A stretch of DNA of 64,000 nucleotides from Occultella glacieicola (GTDB lineage Bacteria > Actinomycetota > Actinomycetes > Actinomycetales > Beutenbergiaceae): the NCBI RefSeq assembly GCF_004353825.1, contig NZ_SMNA01000005.1, forward strand, positions 186,001-250,000, given 5' to 3'. Shown here piece after piece: positions 51,586 through 59,731 of this stretch. Within the stretch, counting starts at the first letter, position 1. Each line of letters starts with the position of its first letter. Both the position numbers and the translations under genes were made by a program. Below the pieces are notes generated by a model. The model was not told the DNA's origin. It saw nothing but the letters and a program-made list of their open reading frames with translations, and did not search any database.

Positions 51586-52889
51586 GGAGCAACCCGTTCG
51601 GCGATGTTATGACTCGGGGTGTCGGCGCCGTGGGCACGTTCCGCGGGTCGCGCACGACCGACGAGACTGTCGAAGACACCCACGTAGGCGCGGGCCTGGA
51701 TCGACCAGGACAACTCGTTCTCGATGCGGCTCCGCCCGAGCCGACCCATCACCACGCGACGCTGTGGGTCGTCGAGCAGCGCCGCGATCTCCGTCGCGGC
51801 ATGTGCCGGGTCGTCACCGGAGACGTACACGGCGGCGTCCTGTGCGCAGCGCCTGGTCTCGCGCAGGTTCGTGGCGACGACCGGGATCTCGTGGGCCATG
51901 TACTCGAGGGTCTTGTTCATCGTGGACCGATGGTTGAACTCGTTCTCGGGGTCGGGTGTGACGCCGAGGTCCGCGGTGGACAGCCAGCGACCCAGTTCCT
52001 CATGGTCCACCCTCCCGGTGAAGGTGACCCAGGGGTCGAGACCGCGGGCGGTCGCGTCCGCCTTCAAGGCCTCGAGGCTGTCGCCGAATCCCAGGAGTGC
52101 GAAGCGGGTGTCCTCGCGGCCGAGGTCGTGGACGTAGTGATCGATGGTCGCGAGAAGTCCGTCGACGCCGTCCTGCGGGCCCATGATGCCCACGTAGCAG
52201 ACCAGGTGTTCCCGTCCGCCGCGAAGTTCGGGATGCGCCCGGCCGCGGCGCATCCGGTCCGCGTCGGGGGTGCTCATCACCACCGCCGTCCGGCGGGCGG
52301 GTACCCGGCCCCGTTGGAGCGCGATGTCGCGGTAGGCGGGGTTCGGTGAGATCACGCGGTCTGCGACCCGGTAGGTCATCGACTCGAGGAACAGCAGCGC
52401 CCGGTGAACGAGTCCACGCTTGCCGAAGCGGGCCTCGTAGACCTCGGGACAGAGATCGTGCTGATCGAAGACGTAGCGACGACTACGGAGCTTCCAGAGG
52501 GCACCTAGCAGCCAATAGGTGTCCGGTGGATTGCAGGCTTGGAGCACGTCGAAGCCGCGGTCCCGGTTCACCTTGAAGGACAGCCTCGCGGTCTGGAGCC
52601 AGCACAGCGCGAACTCGCGGACGTAGCTGACCAGCCCGGAGCTCTCCGGCGGCGCCGCGTAGGAGTACACGTGGATGTCGTCGAGGATGTGACGATCCGG
52701 CTCGCCGGCGGTCTCCTTCGGGCAGATGACGCTCACGTCATAGCCCGCGCGCACCAAGGCGGCGCATTCGGTACGGACCCGGCGGTCGATGCGCAGCGGC
52801 AGGTTCTGAATCACGATGAGCGCACGTGGCCTACGCCCGGCGGCCGCCTCGGCCGTGGCCGGCGTCCGTCCGTTCCGGCGATTCCACAT
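51582..52889 (-). CDS. GT4 family glycosyltransferase
   Basis: 435 aa. GT-B fold: N-terminal RALIVIQNLPLRIDRRVRTE, AACNPPDT-type donor region DVLQACNPPDTYWLLGALWK, and C-terminal RFALLGFGDSLEAL, VTFTGRVDHEELGRWLSTAD and NKTLEYMAHEIPVVATNLRE, with the acidic E of the EX7E-like motif. A retaining glycosyltransferase for EPS assembly. It is first of the 52889-46509 operon. A three-part TCACC element lies 160-220 bp upstream. Confidence 0.9.
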   Translation of the reverse strand: MWNRRNGRTPATAEAAAGRRPRALIVIQNLPLRIDRRVRTECAALVRAGYDVSVICPKETAGEPDRHILDDIHVYSYAAPPESSGLVSYVREFALCWLQTARLSFKVNRDRGFDVLQACNPPDTYWLLGALWKLRSRRYVFDQHDLCPEVYEARFGKRGLVHRALLFLESMTYRVADRVISPNPAYRDIALQRGRVPARRTAVVMSTPDADRMRRGRAHPELRGGREHLVCYVGIMGPQDGVDGLLATIDHYVHDLGREDTRFALLGFGDSLEALKADATARGLDPWVTFTGRVDHEELGRWLSTADLGVTPDPENEFNHRSTMNKTLEYMAHEIPVVATNLRETRRCAQDAAVYVSGDDPAHAATEIAALLDDPQRRVVMGRLGRSRIENELSWSIQARAYVGVFDSLVGRARPAERAHGADTPSHNIAERVAP

Positions 52890-53048
52890 CTGTCCGCTCT
52901 CCCGTCGTCGTTGCAGGTGGCGGGGAACTCGCCGATGCGGGTGGTTGCGACCTGACGGTCCGCAACGCCACCTCGCTCGAGCCCCCCGAACGCTGTGCTA
53001 CTCCTGGCAACGTACTGAGGACACCCGGCACCCGGTAGCGGAAGCACG

Positions 53049-53107
53049 GGTGAGATAGGTGAGGCAAGGGTGAAAACACCCGGCTCTTCTTCCTCACCCC
53101 GGGGTGA
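53049..53107 (-). promoter_or_regulatory. Three-part TCACC element between divergent glycosyltransferase genes
   Basis: Reverse-strand reading: palindrome TCACCCCGGGGTGA (53107-53094; the symmetry extends to 18 bp, CCTCACCCCGGGGTGAGG), 20 bp, TCACC (53073-53069), 6 bp, TCACC (53062-53058), 4 bp, a third TCACC (53053-53049). Order and spacing equal those at 31049-31098. No good -10 box is found at the expected place for the GT4 operon; TACGTT (53014-53009) is a possible one. Confidence 0.6.
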
Positions 53108-53150
53108 GGAGGATGGGAGCCACATCCCACTGACAGCGACCCCATCGGGC

Positions 53151-53993
53151 GTGGATACTCGCGGCGTGGTCTCCATCATCGTTCCGGCGCACAACGAGGA
53201 GCGGTCCTTGCCTCGGCTGTTGGACGCGCTCGACGACCCGCGGTGGGCTCCGGAGGAGGTCATTGTGGTCGCGAACGGCTGCTCGGACCGGACGGCGCAG
53301 GTCGCCCGGGCGCGCGGGGTCACCGTGATCGAGACGCCGATCCCGTCGAAGATCAAGGCGCTCGCGCTCGGGGACGCCAGGGCCACCTCCTTCCCGCGCA
53401 TCTACGTCGACGGTGACGTGGTTCTCGGAGCCGACTCCGCACGAGCGCTGTGTGGCGCTCTCACCGATGGCGTGCAGGCCGCCGGGCCGATCAGGAGCTT
53501 CCCGATGGCCAGGGTGTCGGCACCGGTGCGCTGGTACTACGACGTCTGGCAGCGTCTGGACGGCGTGCGGACCGAACTGTACGGACGCGGGGTGGTCGCG
53601 GTGAGCGAGGTCGGCCACGCCCGGATCCGGGACTGGCCGGAGACCATGTCCGACGACCTGCACCTGGCGATGAGTTTCGCCCCGGACGAGCGCACCGTGG
53701 TAGCGGCCGCCCGCGTCACGATCATGCCGCCGAAGACCTACCGCGACCTGCTGCGCCGGCGGGTTCGCGCCATGACCGGAAACGCGCGGATGGCGGGCAC
53801 ACCCGAGGCACCGGCTGTGCGCAGTGCCGGGGCAAGTCCGGCCGCCATCGGACGGATGGTGGCCGCCGAGCCCCGGCTGCTGCCCGGCGCCGCGGTCTTC
53901 GTCGTCACGGCCGCCATCTCGAAACTCCTCGGCCGCAGAGCCGCCCGACGCGGGGACACCACCTGGCTCCGAGACGAGAGCAGCCGTCGCTGA
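53151..53993 (+). CDS. GT2 family glycosyltransferase, divergent from the GT4 operon
   Basis: 280 aa from the GTG at 53151 (another GTG at 53166 is possible; an upstream ATG at 53070 would overlap the palindrome and lacks conserved sequence). VVSIIVPAHNEERSLPRLLD and VVANGCSDRTAQVARARGV form the donor pocket; RIYVDGDVVLGADSARAL carries the DGD metal motif. ATFVVTAAISKLL-like hydrophobic C-terminus (AAVFVVTAAISKLLGRRA) may contact the membrane. It probably works with the EPS glycosyltransferases; its position beside the lasso cluster is noted. Confidence 0.85.
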   Translation: MDTRGVVSIIVPAHNEERSLPRLLDALDDPRWAPEEVIVVANGCSDRTAQVARARGVTVIETPIPSKIKALALGDARATSFPRIYVDGDVVLGADSARALCGALTDGVQAAGPIRSFPMARVSAPVRWYYDVWQRLDGVRTELYGRGVVAVSEVGHARIRDWPETMSDDLHLAMSFAPDERTVVAAARVTIMPPKTYRDLLRRRVRAMTGNARMAGTPEAPAVRSAGASPAAIGRMVAAEPRLLPGAAVFVVTAAISKLLGRRAARRGDTTWLRDESSRR

Positions 53994-54140
53994 GAACCGG
54001 TGCAGCTGCGCGAAGCGGTGTGCCACCACGTTTGTCATGACGCCACTCGGATCGGGACGGCACCGCAGGTGGCACACACCGGCACGATCTGATGCCCAGC
54101 GACAGGTCCGTGAACCCACCGCGGGACACCCTCACACCCC

Positions 54141-54218
54141 TCACCCTCTGGTGAGCCGAAATCCGAACCAAGGTCACCCCCCAGTCACCCAACGCTCCCT
54201 CACGGGCTGTCCTAGATT
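54141..54218 (+). promoter_or_regulatory. Three-part TCACC element and promoter of the lasso operon
   Basis: Forward: TCACC-CTCT-GGTGA (54141-54154), 19 bp, TCACC (54174-54178), 6 bp, TCACC (54185-54189), 23 bp, TAGATT as -10 (54213-54218). An extra CTCAC lies at 54131. The direct repeats abut a poor -35 (CAACGC), fitting an activator centred near -43. Transcription would start near 54225, with an about 50-nt leader and GGGGAG before the GTG at 54276. Matches the 31.0 kb element in order and spacing. Confidence 0.65.
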
Positions 54219-54275
54219 CCGGAGTGTTCGAGCGGCACCGAGCAGCGGCAGTCCGCGGTCGAGGGGAGAGACGAC

Positions 54276-54539
54276 GTGCAGTTGCGTAAAGACGGGGTCA
54301 CCTGGCGCGAGATCGACGGCGAGATGGTCCTCCTCGATCTGAAGACGTCCAAGTACCTCACCACGAACCGGGCGGGCACGACGCTGGTCAAGCTGCTCGC
54401 CGAGGACCGAACCGCCGACGACCTCACCAGTGCCTTGGTCACCGAGTTCGGTATCAGTGCCGACCGAGCGGCCGGCGATGTCGCCGCCTTCGTGGGCTCG
54501 CTCGAGCAGCGAGGGCTGCTTCAGGTCGCTGCTCGCTGA
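54276..54539 (+). CDS. Lasso peptide B1 protein (PqqD-like recognition element)
   Basis: 87 aa from a GTG with GAGGGGAG upstream. The PqqD/RRE fold is readable: WREIDGEMVLLDLKTSKYLT, NRAGTTLVKLLAEDRTADDL, FGISADRAAGDVAAFVGSLE and a closing RGLLQV. In lasso systems B1 binds the leader peptide and delivers it to the B2 protease. It is the first gene of the cluster, ahead of the precursor gene; precursor-first order is more usual. Confidence 0.92.
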   Translation: MQLRKDGVTWREIDGEMVLLDLKTSKYLTTNRAGTTLVKLLAEDRTADDLTSALVTEFGISADRAAGDVAAFVGSLEQRGLLQVAAR

Positions 54540-54607
54540 GGCGTTCCAAGTTTCCGGCACATCAGGCCGGGGCCAACCAACGACACCACGTGAGGGGGTG
54601 ACACCAC

Positions 54608-54733
54608 ATGTACGAATCTCCGATGATCCAGGAGGTCGGCTCCGTCCGCGACCTCACCCTGGGCGAAGGCTGGGCCGGGAGTGACGACACGTTCCTGTAC
54701 TTCATCCGGTACGGGACCGACCCGTCCTCCTGA
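54608..54733 (+). CDS. Lasso peptide precursor
   Basis: 41 aa beginning MYESPMIQEVGSVRDLTL, followed by a 23-residue putative core GEGWAGSDDTFLYF... ending YGTDPSS. The leader shows the YxxP motif (Tyr2-Pro5), a Gly at 11 and the conserved Thr at the penultimate leader position (Thr17). The core starts with Gly19. Ring closure to Asp26 (8-residue ring) or Asp27 (9-residue ring) is possible. Bulky F/Y/R residues after the ring could lock the tail. The C-terminal Ser-Ser suits phosphorylation by the kinase at 56450. The ATG follows GAGGGGGTGA. It is too short for most gene finders. Confidence 0.88.
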   Translation: MYESPMIQEVGSVRDLTLGEGWAGSDDTFLYFIRYGTDPSS

Positions 54734-54741
54734 CCTCGATG

Positions 54742-54783
54742 GGAGCGGGCCCGCTGGCCGATGCCGGTCAGCGGGCCCGCTCC
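54742..54783 (+). terminator. Strong hairpin after the precursor gene (attenuator)
   Basis: 15-bp perfect arms GGAGCGGGCCCGCTG (54742-54756) and CAGCGGGCCCGCTCC (54769-54783) are followed by TTGCTTC. It starts 8 bp past the precursor stop and lies inside the operon, before the cyclase gene. Such hairpins let most transcripts end after the precursor, raising precursor over enzyme levels. Confidence 0.8.
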
Positions 54784-54837
54784 TTGCTTCAACGCGTCCG
54801 GCGCAGGCACTCAGCATCGATCTGATTGGAATCCGAC

Positions 54838-56004
54838 ATGGCGGAAGCACCCCCGATGGAGGGGTACGTCCGATCCGACCCCTTCGAGGTGGCGACGTGC
54901 TGGAAGTACGGCCTGAGCAGGCCGACGCCATTGCCACCGCAGCAACTGTCTCCCCGAGGTGCGTTGGAAGCGGCGATCATGCCTGCGCTGGTCGAGGGTG
55001 CGTGTTATGTCACGTTCTCCGGGGGCCGCGACTCCTCGGCGATCCTCGCGACTGCGACCCACCTGGCTCGGCGGGAGGGCCTACCCGACCCGGTTCCCGT
55101 GACGCGCCTCTACCCGAATGTCCCGGACTCGGACGAGTCCGAGTGGCAACACCTTGTCATCGACCACCTCGGCCTCAGCGAGTGGCTCCGACTGGAGTTC
55201 ACCGACGACGAGACCGATCTGCTCGGCCCCGCGGCCCAGGCGAGCGTGCGACGTCATGGACTGCTCTGGCCACCTGCGGTTCACAGTCACGGCCTCGTCT
55301 ATCAGCACCTCACCGGCGGGGCGATGTTGACCGGAGAGGGTGGCGACGAGGTCCTCGGCGCTCGTAGGGTCACGCCACTCACCTTGCTTCGCCGGCGTCG
55401 CCGCCCGACTCGCGCTCTCCTGCGCGGAGCGGCTCATGCGCTCTCGCCCTCCTCGGTTCGCCGACGTCAGATACGCCGGGAACTGGAGTCGGCGCGGCTC
55501 CAACACTGGCTCCGCCCCGATGCCAAGAACCAACACTTGCGACTGATGGCCGCCGACGAAGCCACCGAGCCGCTGAGTTACGAAGCCGCCACCTGGTGGA
55601 TCACCAGACGTCGCAGCTGGGCGACGATGGCCGCCAATCAGGCCCTGATCGCCGGGACTTACCAGGTCCGCGCATCGAACCCGCTCCTCGACGACGATTT
55701 CATCGCGGCGCTGGCACATGCCGGGGCCACCTGGGGATACAACGGCCGCACCGCGACGATGAAGGCGCTCTTCTCGGACGTGCTGCCGTCGGCGTTGCTC
55801 TCCCGTCGGACCAAGGCCAGCTTCAATCGGGCCTACGCCGGGAGATACACCCGTGAGTTCGCACGGCATTGGGACGGCTCGGGCGTCGACGGTGAGCTCG
55901 TGGACCCGGAGATCCTGCGGGACGTCTGGCTGTCGGATGAACCGACGATGTCGACCGCGATGCTTCTCCACCAGGCCTGGCTCGCTGCCCCGGTGACACA
56001 GTGA
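54838..56004 (+). CDS. Lasso peptide isopeptide-forming cyclase (asparagine-synthetase-like)
   Basis: 388 aa from the ATG at 54838. The ATP-pyrophosphatase PP-loop ACYVTFSGGRDSSAILATAT (SGGRDS at 61-66) is followed by GAMLTGEGGDEVLGARRV and the C-terminal FSDVLPSALLSRRTKASFNR. The N-terminal glutaminase domain of full-length lasso C proteins is absent (about 600 aa in many). It would adenylate the side-chain carboxylate of Asp26 or Asp27 of the precursor and join it to the freed Gly19 amine. The stop overlaps the B2 gene's GTG. Confidence 0.9.
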   Translation: MAEAPPMEGYVRSDPFEVATCWKYGLSRPTPLPPQQLSPRGALEAAIMPALVEGACYVTFSGGRDSSAILATATHLARREGLPDPVPVTRLYPNVPDSDESEWQHLVIDHLGLSEWLRLEFTDDETDLLGPAAQASVRRHGLLWPPAVHSHGLVYQHLTGGAMLTGEGGDEVLGARRVTPLTLLRRRRRPTRALLRGAAHALSPSSVRRRQIRRELESARLQHWLRPDAKNQHLRLMAADEATEPLSYEAATWWITRRRSWATMAANQALIAGTYQVRASNPLLDDDFIAALAHAGATWGYNGRTATMKALFSDVLPSALLSRRTKASFNRAYAGRYTREFARHWDGSGVDGELVDPEILRDVWLSDEPTMSTAMLLHQAWLAAPVTQ

Positions 56005-56453
56005 GCGTCCGTCGGCCCCCGTTCGGCGAATGGCCGTGGATCGTCGCGGCTCTCGCCCTCGCAGTCGTGGCCGAACTTGGGCTGCGCACCGCGGGCCTGC
56101 CGCGCCTTGCCCGCATGTTCGGGACCCCGCTTCGGACCGACGACTCCACGCCCGCGCAGCCGGATCACCCGTCCGGCGCGCCGGTCCTGGATGACCGGGC
56201 ACGACGCCAGGTGCGGTCGAGTCGCAGGGTGATGCGCCACTGGCCATTCGGTGACACGTGTCTGCGTCAGGCACTTATCAGCGGTGCTCTTCTGCGTCGG
56301 CTCGGGCCCGAGTTGCTCGTCGGAGTCGCCAAGATCGACGGCCAGGTCCGCGCGCACGCCTGGCTCGAGATCAATGGCGGCATCCTCGACCCGCTGGGCG
56401 CGGCAGCGTCCTACACACCGCTGCTCTCACCCGATGCCTTGGACGTGAAATGA
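56001..56453 (+). CDS. Lasso peptide B2 leader peptidase (transglutaminase-like)
   Basis: 150 aa, GTG overlapping the cyclase stop. One hydrophobic N-terminal helix (WPWIVAALALAVVAELGLRT, about 11-30) suggests membrane association. The protease core has the catalytic triad candidates Cys87 (WPFGDTCLRQAL), His119 (VRAHAWLEINGG) and Asp130 (GGILDP). It cleaves the leader after Leu18 of the precursor, with B1 as the recognition partner. Length is typical of the family (about 140-150 aa). Confidence 0.93.
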   Translation: MSVRRPPFGEWPWIVAALALAVVAELGLRTAGLPRLARMFGTPLRTDDSTPAQPDHPSGAPVLDDRARRQVRSSRRVMRHWPFGDTCLRQALISGALLRRLGPELLVGVAKIDGQVRAHAWLEINGGILDPLGAAASYTPLLSPDALDVK

Positions 56454-57415
56454 ACACGACCAAGCTGTACGGCCTGAACCTCGACTCCGAGATCGCTCTG
56501 CACCAGACGCGGCCTGCCGACGGTCCGACCGACGTGACGATCCGGGTCGGGGCACCCATGGGGACCACCGAGGCCGCACCCCCTGGTCGGATGCTCCTGC
56601 ATCTGGACGGCGACAAGCAGTACTACTCCGCGACCGAGACCGACTCCGGTTACCTGCTCCGGTTCTACCGGACCTGCGACTTCGTGATCGATCCCGGACT
56701 CACCACCGTGACCGCCCATCTGGTGCATGGCGCCGACCCCGAACGGGTGGGGGTTCTCGCCGCCGGAACCATGCTCTCCTTCCTGCTGGCCCTGCGTCGA
56801 CGTCCGGTGCTGCACGCCAGCGCGGTGCAGGTCGGGGAGGCCGCCCTCGCGTTCGTGGGCCGTTCCGGCATGGGCAAGTCGACGATGGCGACGTTGATGG
56901 CCGCTGACGGCGCCCGGCTGATCACCGACGACGTGCTCCACCTCGATCTGGACACGGTGCCGCCGCGGTGTCATCTCGGGGCGACGGAACTGCGTCTGCG
57001 CAAGGCGGCCGGCGACCTCGCGGCACGGTTCGCCGTCGCCCCCGGGCGTCGCCTGACCGGCGACGACCGGGACGCGCTCGCGATCCGGTCGGCCGACACG
57101 GATCTGTTGCCTCTGCACGCGATCGTGATCCCCGCCCCGGACCACTCGGAGCAGGATCGCGAGCCGGAGTTCCTTCGGCTCTCCCCGCGGGACGCCCTGC
57201 TGCACCTGCTGATGTTTCCCCGGATCGTCGGCTGGCAGGATCCCGCCGCCGTCGACCTCCAGTTCCAGCACCTCAGCGACGTCGTCGAGAAGGTTCCGGT
57301 GTACGTCGCGCGCCTTCCGTGGGGACCGCCGTTCCCGCCGGCCATCGCGGCGCAGGTGCTGACCGCCGTCGGCCTGGATCAGGCGGTCACGGCCGATTCC
57401 ACCGCATCGAGGTAG
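56450..57415 (+). CDS. HPr-kinase-like lasso precursor kinase
   Basis: 321 aa; the ATG overlaps the B2 stop. VLHASAVQVGEAALAFVGRS leads into the P-loop GRSGMGKST (137-145), and GARLITDDVLHLDLD supplies the HprK-type acidic residues (Asp160/161). Homologues in paeninodin-type clusters phosphorylate the C-terminal Ser of the lasso precursor before cyclisation. The precursor here ends in Ser-Ser. The N-terminal about 110 residues are beta-rich and not conserved. It converges on the nucleotidyltransferase gene, overlapping it by 37 bp. Confidence 0.9.
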   Translation: MNTTKLYGLNLDSEIALHQTRPADGPTDVTIRVGAPMGTTEAAPPGRMLLHLDGDKQYYSATETDSGYLLRFYRTCDFVIDPGLTTVTAHLVHGADPERVGVLAAGTMLSFLLALRRRPVLHASAVQVGEAALAFVGRSGMGKSTMATLMAADGARLITDDVLHLDLDTVPPRCHLGATELRLRKAAGDLAARFAVAPGRRLTGDDRDALAIRSADTDLLPLHAIVIPAPDHSEQDREPEFLRLSPRDALLHLLMFPRIVGWQDPAAVDLQFQHLSDVVEKVPVYVARLPWGPPFPPAIAAQVLTAVGLDQAVTADSTASR

Positions 57416-58581
57416 ACATTGAGGGCGTCCTCGCCCGCCTTCACCCGAGCGGACCGTGCGATCGGAGGAGTCCGGCGAGTCCGTTCCCGCACGCCGACCG
57501 CGGCGTTGCGCCCAGCCGCGACGAGGGTCCGTGCCGCGCCCGGCTGCGCGGCCCGAGCCACCAACCGTGCCAGGCCCGGCTCCTGACGCGCCCGCGGAAC
57601 CGGCGCGAACCGGTCGACCGTCGCCGTCAGGACGCCGAAGGGCGCGGACAGCCCCAGCCGGTGGTCCAGGTCCTGCGGTAGCGGCGTGCCGAGCACCCGC
57701 TTCGCCCGGGCGAGGACCAGGGCGACGTGCGGCTCTGCGCGCCAGGCCCGGGCGCGAGTGGCCACTTCGTCCCAGTCCTCGATCTGGGCGGCCAGCCGGT
57801 CGGCATCCACGAGCAGGAGGAGTCTGTTCGCACCGGTCAGCGCCGCGTGCAGGCAGACGTGCACCAGGGCATCCGCCGGCGACAGCGCCCAGGCGCGGTT
57901 CAGACCCAGCATCACCGGGGTGCGACGGCCGAGGAGCTCAGGGGTCGGCACCGCGAACCGCGCACGCCGGACCGCCATGTTGATCATGGACCAGTGCAGG
58001 TCCATCAGCAGCCCTGACGGGCCGACCCAGTGCATCTCCCCCGGGGTCTGCGGGTTGCGGAGCATGTCATCGAAGTCGGCGATCTTCCAGCCGGCGTCCA
58101 GGAGTCGGTGCGCGACCTCCCGCAGGTCCGTGGGATCGACGAGCGTATCGATGTCGTGGTACGTGCGCAGCCCTTGCGCCGGATGAGCCGTCTCGGACAG
58201 GAACGGGCCCTTGAACGTCACCCAAGGGATGTCGTCGAGGACGGCGCCGAACTGCTCGAGCATGATGGTGGCTCGGATGTGGATGCCCATGGCGTGGTCC
58301 CGGTCGACGCGCAGGAGCGCCGCGTCCTCCGGAGACCGATCCCGGAGCGCGAGGTGCACGAGCGGTGCGACCCGGTGGTATCGGGCGGCCTGGACCAGGT
58401 CCGACCGCGCTTCCGACCCCGGCGCGGTCAGGTTGCGTTCCCCTCGGGCACTGTGGACGAGCAGTTCGGAGACCGCTTGCTGCGTCCGTGAAGCCCTTCC
58501 CGGGATGGCACGAACCACTGGAACTCCCGGACGTCGTTGGGCGATCCCCTCAGGGACAGCGATCGGTGTCACTGCGCGCAT
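57379..58581 (-). CDS. Nucleotidyltransferase-fold protein of lasso clusters (NTP_transf_5 type)
   Basis: 400 aa from the ATG at 58581 (an upstream ATG at 58620 is possible). The central motif PWVTFKGPFLSETAHPAQGL, then RTYHDIDTLVDPTDLREVAH, shows the D-x-D metal pair of this family; LLMDLHWSMIN and ADALVHVCLHAALTGANRLL follow. In Firmicutes phosphorylated-lasso clusters a protein of this family accompanies the kinase and is thought to modify further the phosphorylated tail. It is encoded convergently with the kinase, overlapping by 37 bp, so it is a separate transcription unit. The exact reaction is unproven. Confidence 0.85.
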   Translation of the reverse strand: MRAVTPIAVPEGIAQRRPGVPVVRAIPGRASRTQQAVSELLVHSARGERNLTAPGSEARSDLVQAARYHRVAPLVHLALRDRSPEDAALLRVDRDHAMGIHIRATIMLEQFGAVLDDIPWVTFKGPFLSETAHPAQGLRTYHDIDTLVDPTDLREVAHRLLDAGWKIADFDDMLRNPQTPGEMHWVGPSGLLMDLHWSMINMAVRRARFAVPTPELLGRRTPVMLGLNRAWALSPADALVHVCLHAALTGANRLLLLVDADRLAAQIEDWDEVATRARAWRAEPHVALVLARAKRVLGTPLPQDLDHRLGLSAPFGVLTATVDRFAPVPRARQEPGLARLVARAAQPGAARTLVAAGRNAAVGVRERTRRTPPIARSARVKAGEDALNVYLDAVESAVTA

Positions 58582-58684
58582 CGGCAGGTGACAGCAGGCT
58601 AGCGGCGGCCAATCCGGCACGCGGCGAAATGGCCTGCGAAGTCAGGTCCGGTCCGAGACCGGCGTGGCACCGGTCGCGGGCGGA

Positions 58685-59542
58685 TCAGGCCGTCTTGATC
58701 ACATGGACGAAGCAGCCGGGTACCTCCCGGTCACGGCGCCGGTCCGCCTCCGGAGTTGCCCCAACGAACCGGTCCACCTCCTCCTGCACCGGTAGCAGGT
58801 GCGGAAGTTGGGCCCGCCCGTCCCGGAAGACGGCGTGTCCACCGACGGCGATCGCCGGCCACCAGTTCTCGATCTCGGCGCGGATCCCGTCGCCCGAGAC
58901 CGAGGCGTCGAAGAAGACCAGGTCGTAGGGGTCGGGGCCCGGCTCGTGCAGCCGGGTGTCCCCGACCACCAGGTCCACCTGCTCGCGCAGCCCCATCCGG
59001 TCGAGCACGCGCTCCAGTTCCGGACCCCAGACGTCCTGCTTGGGGTTGCCGTCGATGGAGGTCACCCGGGCACCGCTCGCGGCGTAGAACACGGTCGAGC
59101 CACCGCGGAAGCGGCCGAGTTCGGCCATGCGCGGTCGATCGATCGCGGCCAGGATCCGGTAGAGGTAGGCGGCCTCGTCGAAGTCGAGGCGGGTGAACCG
59201 GTGGTTCAACCAGTTCGAGGAGAACAGCCAGACCAGGTCCTCGAAGCGCTCCGCCGGCACCCGGAACGCGGGCTCCGCCTGCGCCGTGTCCCAGTCCGCG
59301 GTGCGCGCCATCTTGTCCGAGAGGGAGAGCAGGAGTTCGGCGCGCACGTGTGGGTTGCGCATCGCCGAGCGGACGATGGCGAGCCCCACACGGCTACCCA
59401 CCACGGCGGAGGCCGTGCGACGTCCCACGGAACGCACACCCGAGCCGGCGGCTCTCTGCGGGCCGAGCCAGATGCGGTCGGACACCGGTGAGCCGGCCGA
59501 ACGCGACGGTGGAAACGAGCGCTTGAGCGTAGACAACACCAC
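58685..59542 (-). CDS. Class I SAM methyltransferase (Methyltransf_24-like)
   Basis: 285 aa from the GTG 5 nt after GGGGAG. The N-terminal about 70 residues are Arg/Ser-rich. The SAM domain has MAELGRFRGGSTVFYAASGA, RVTSIDGNPKQDVWGPELER, LVVGDTRLHEP and YDLVFFDASVSGDGIRAEIE. The fold is close to the caffeoyl-CoA/cephalosporin-hydroxylase-like methyltransferases. It lies 103 bp before the nucleotidyltransferase gene in the same direction, so it could be part of the lasso tailoring unit or an independent EPS gene; substrate unknown. Confidence 0.82.
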   Translation of the reverse strand: MVLSTLKRSFPPSRSAGSPVSDRIWLGPQRAAGSGVRSVGRRTASAVVGSRVGLAIVRSAMRNPHVRAELLLSLSDKMARTADWDTAQAEPAFRVPAERFEDLVWLFSSNWLNHRFTRLDFDEAAYLYRILAAIDRPRMAELGRFRGGSTVFYAASGARVTSIDGNPKQDVWGPELERVLDRMGLREQVDLVVGDTRLHEPGPDPYDLVFFDASVSGDGIRAEIENWWPAIAVGGHAVFRDGRAQLPHLLPVQEEVDRFVGATPEADRRRDREVPGCFVHVIKTA

Positions 59543-59731
59543 GAGAACTCCCCGGAAAACGTCGGTCGTGCCGCTTCGCGGACAGGCCGAAACGATGGCA
59601 CCCCGCGATGAACTCCAGACGTGACGAAGGCTATTACTCGAGGTCGCCGTCCGTGGCCGAATGATGAGCCCCGGAGATTTGGATCCTGTCGCGCGGATCC
59701 GCCGCCCGGCGCGCACCGTGTGAGAGAACGC
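59543..59731. other. Intergenic region between the methyltransferase and dhaK
   Basis: 189 bp holding the likely promoter of the 59542-57379 unit and the end of the dha operon. No clear terminator or motif was recognised. Confidence 0.4.
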
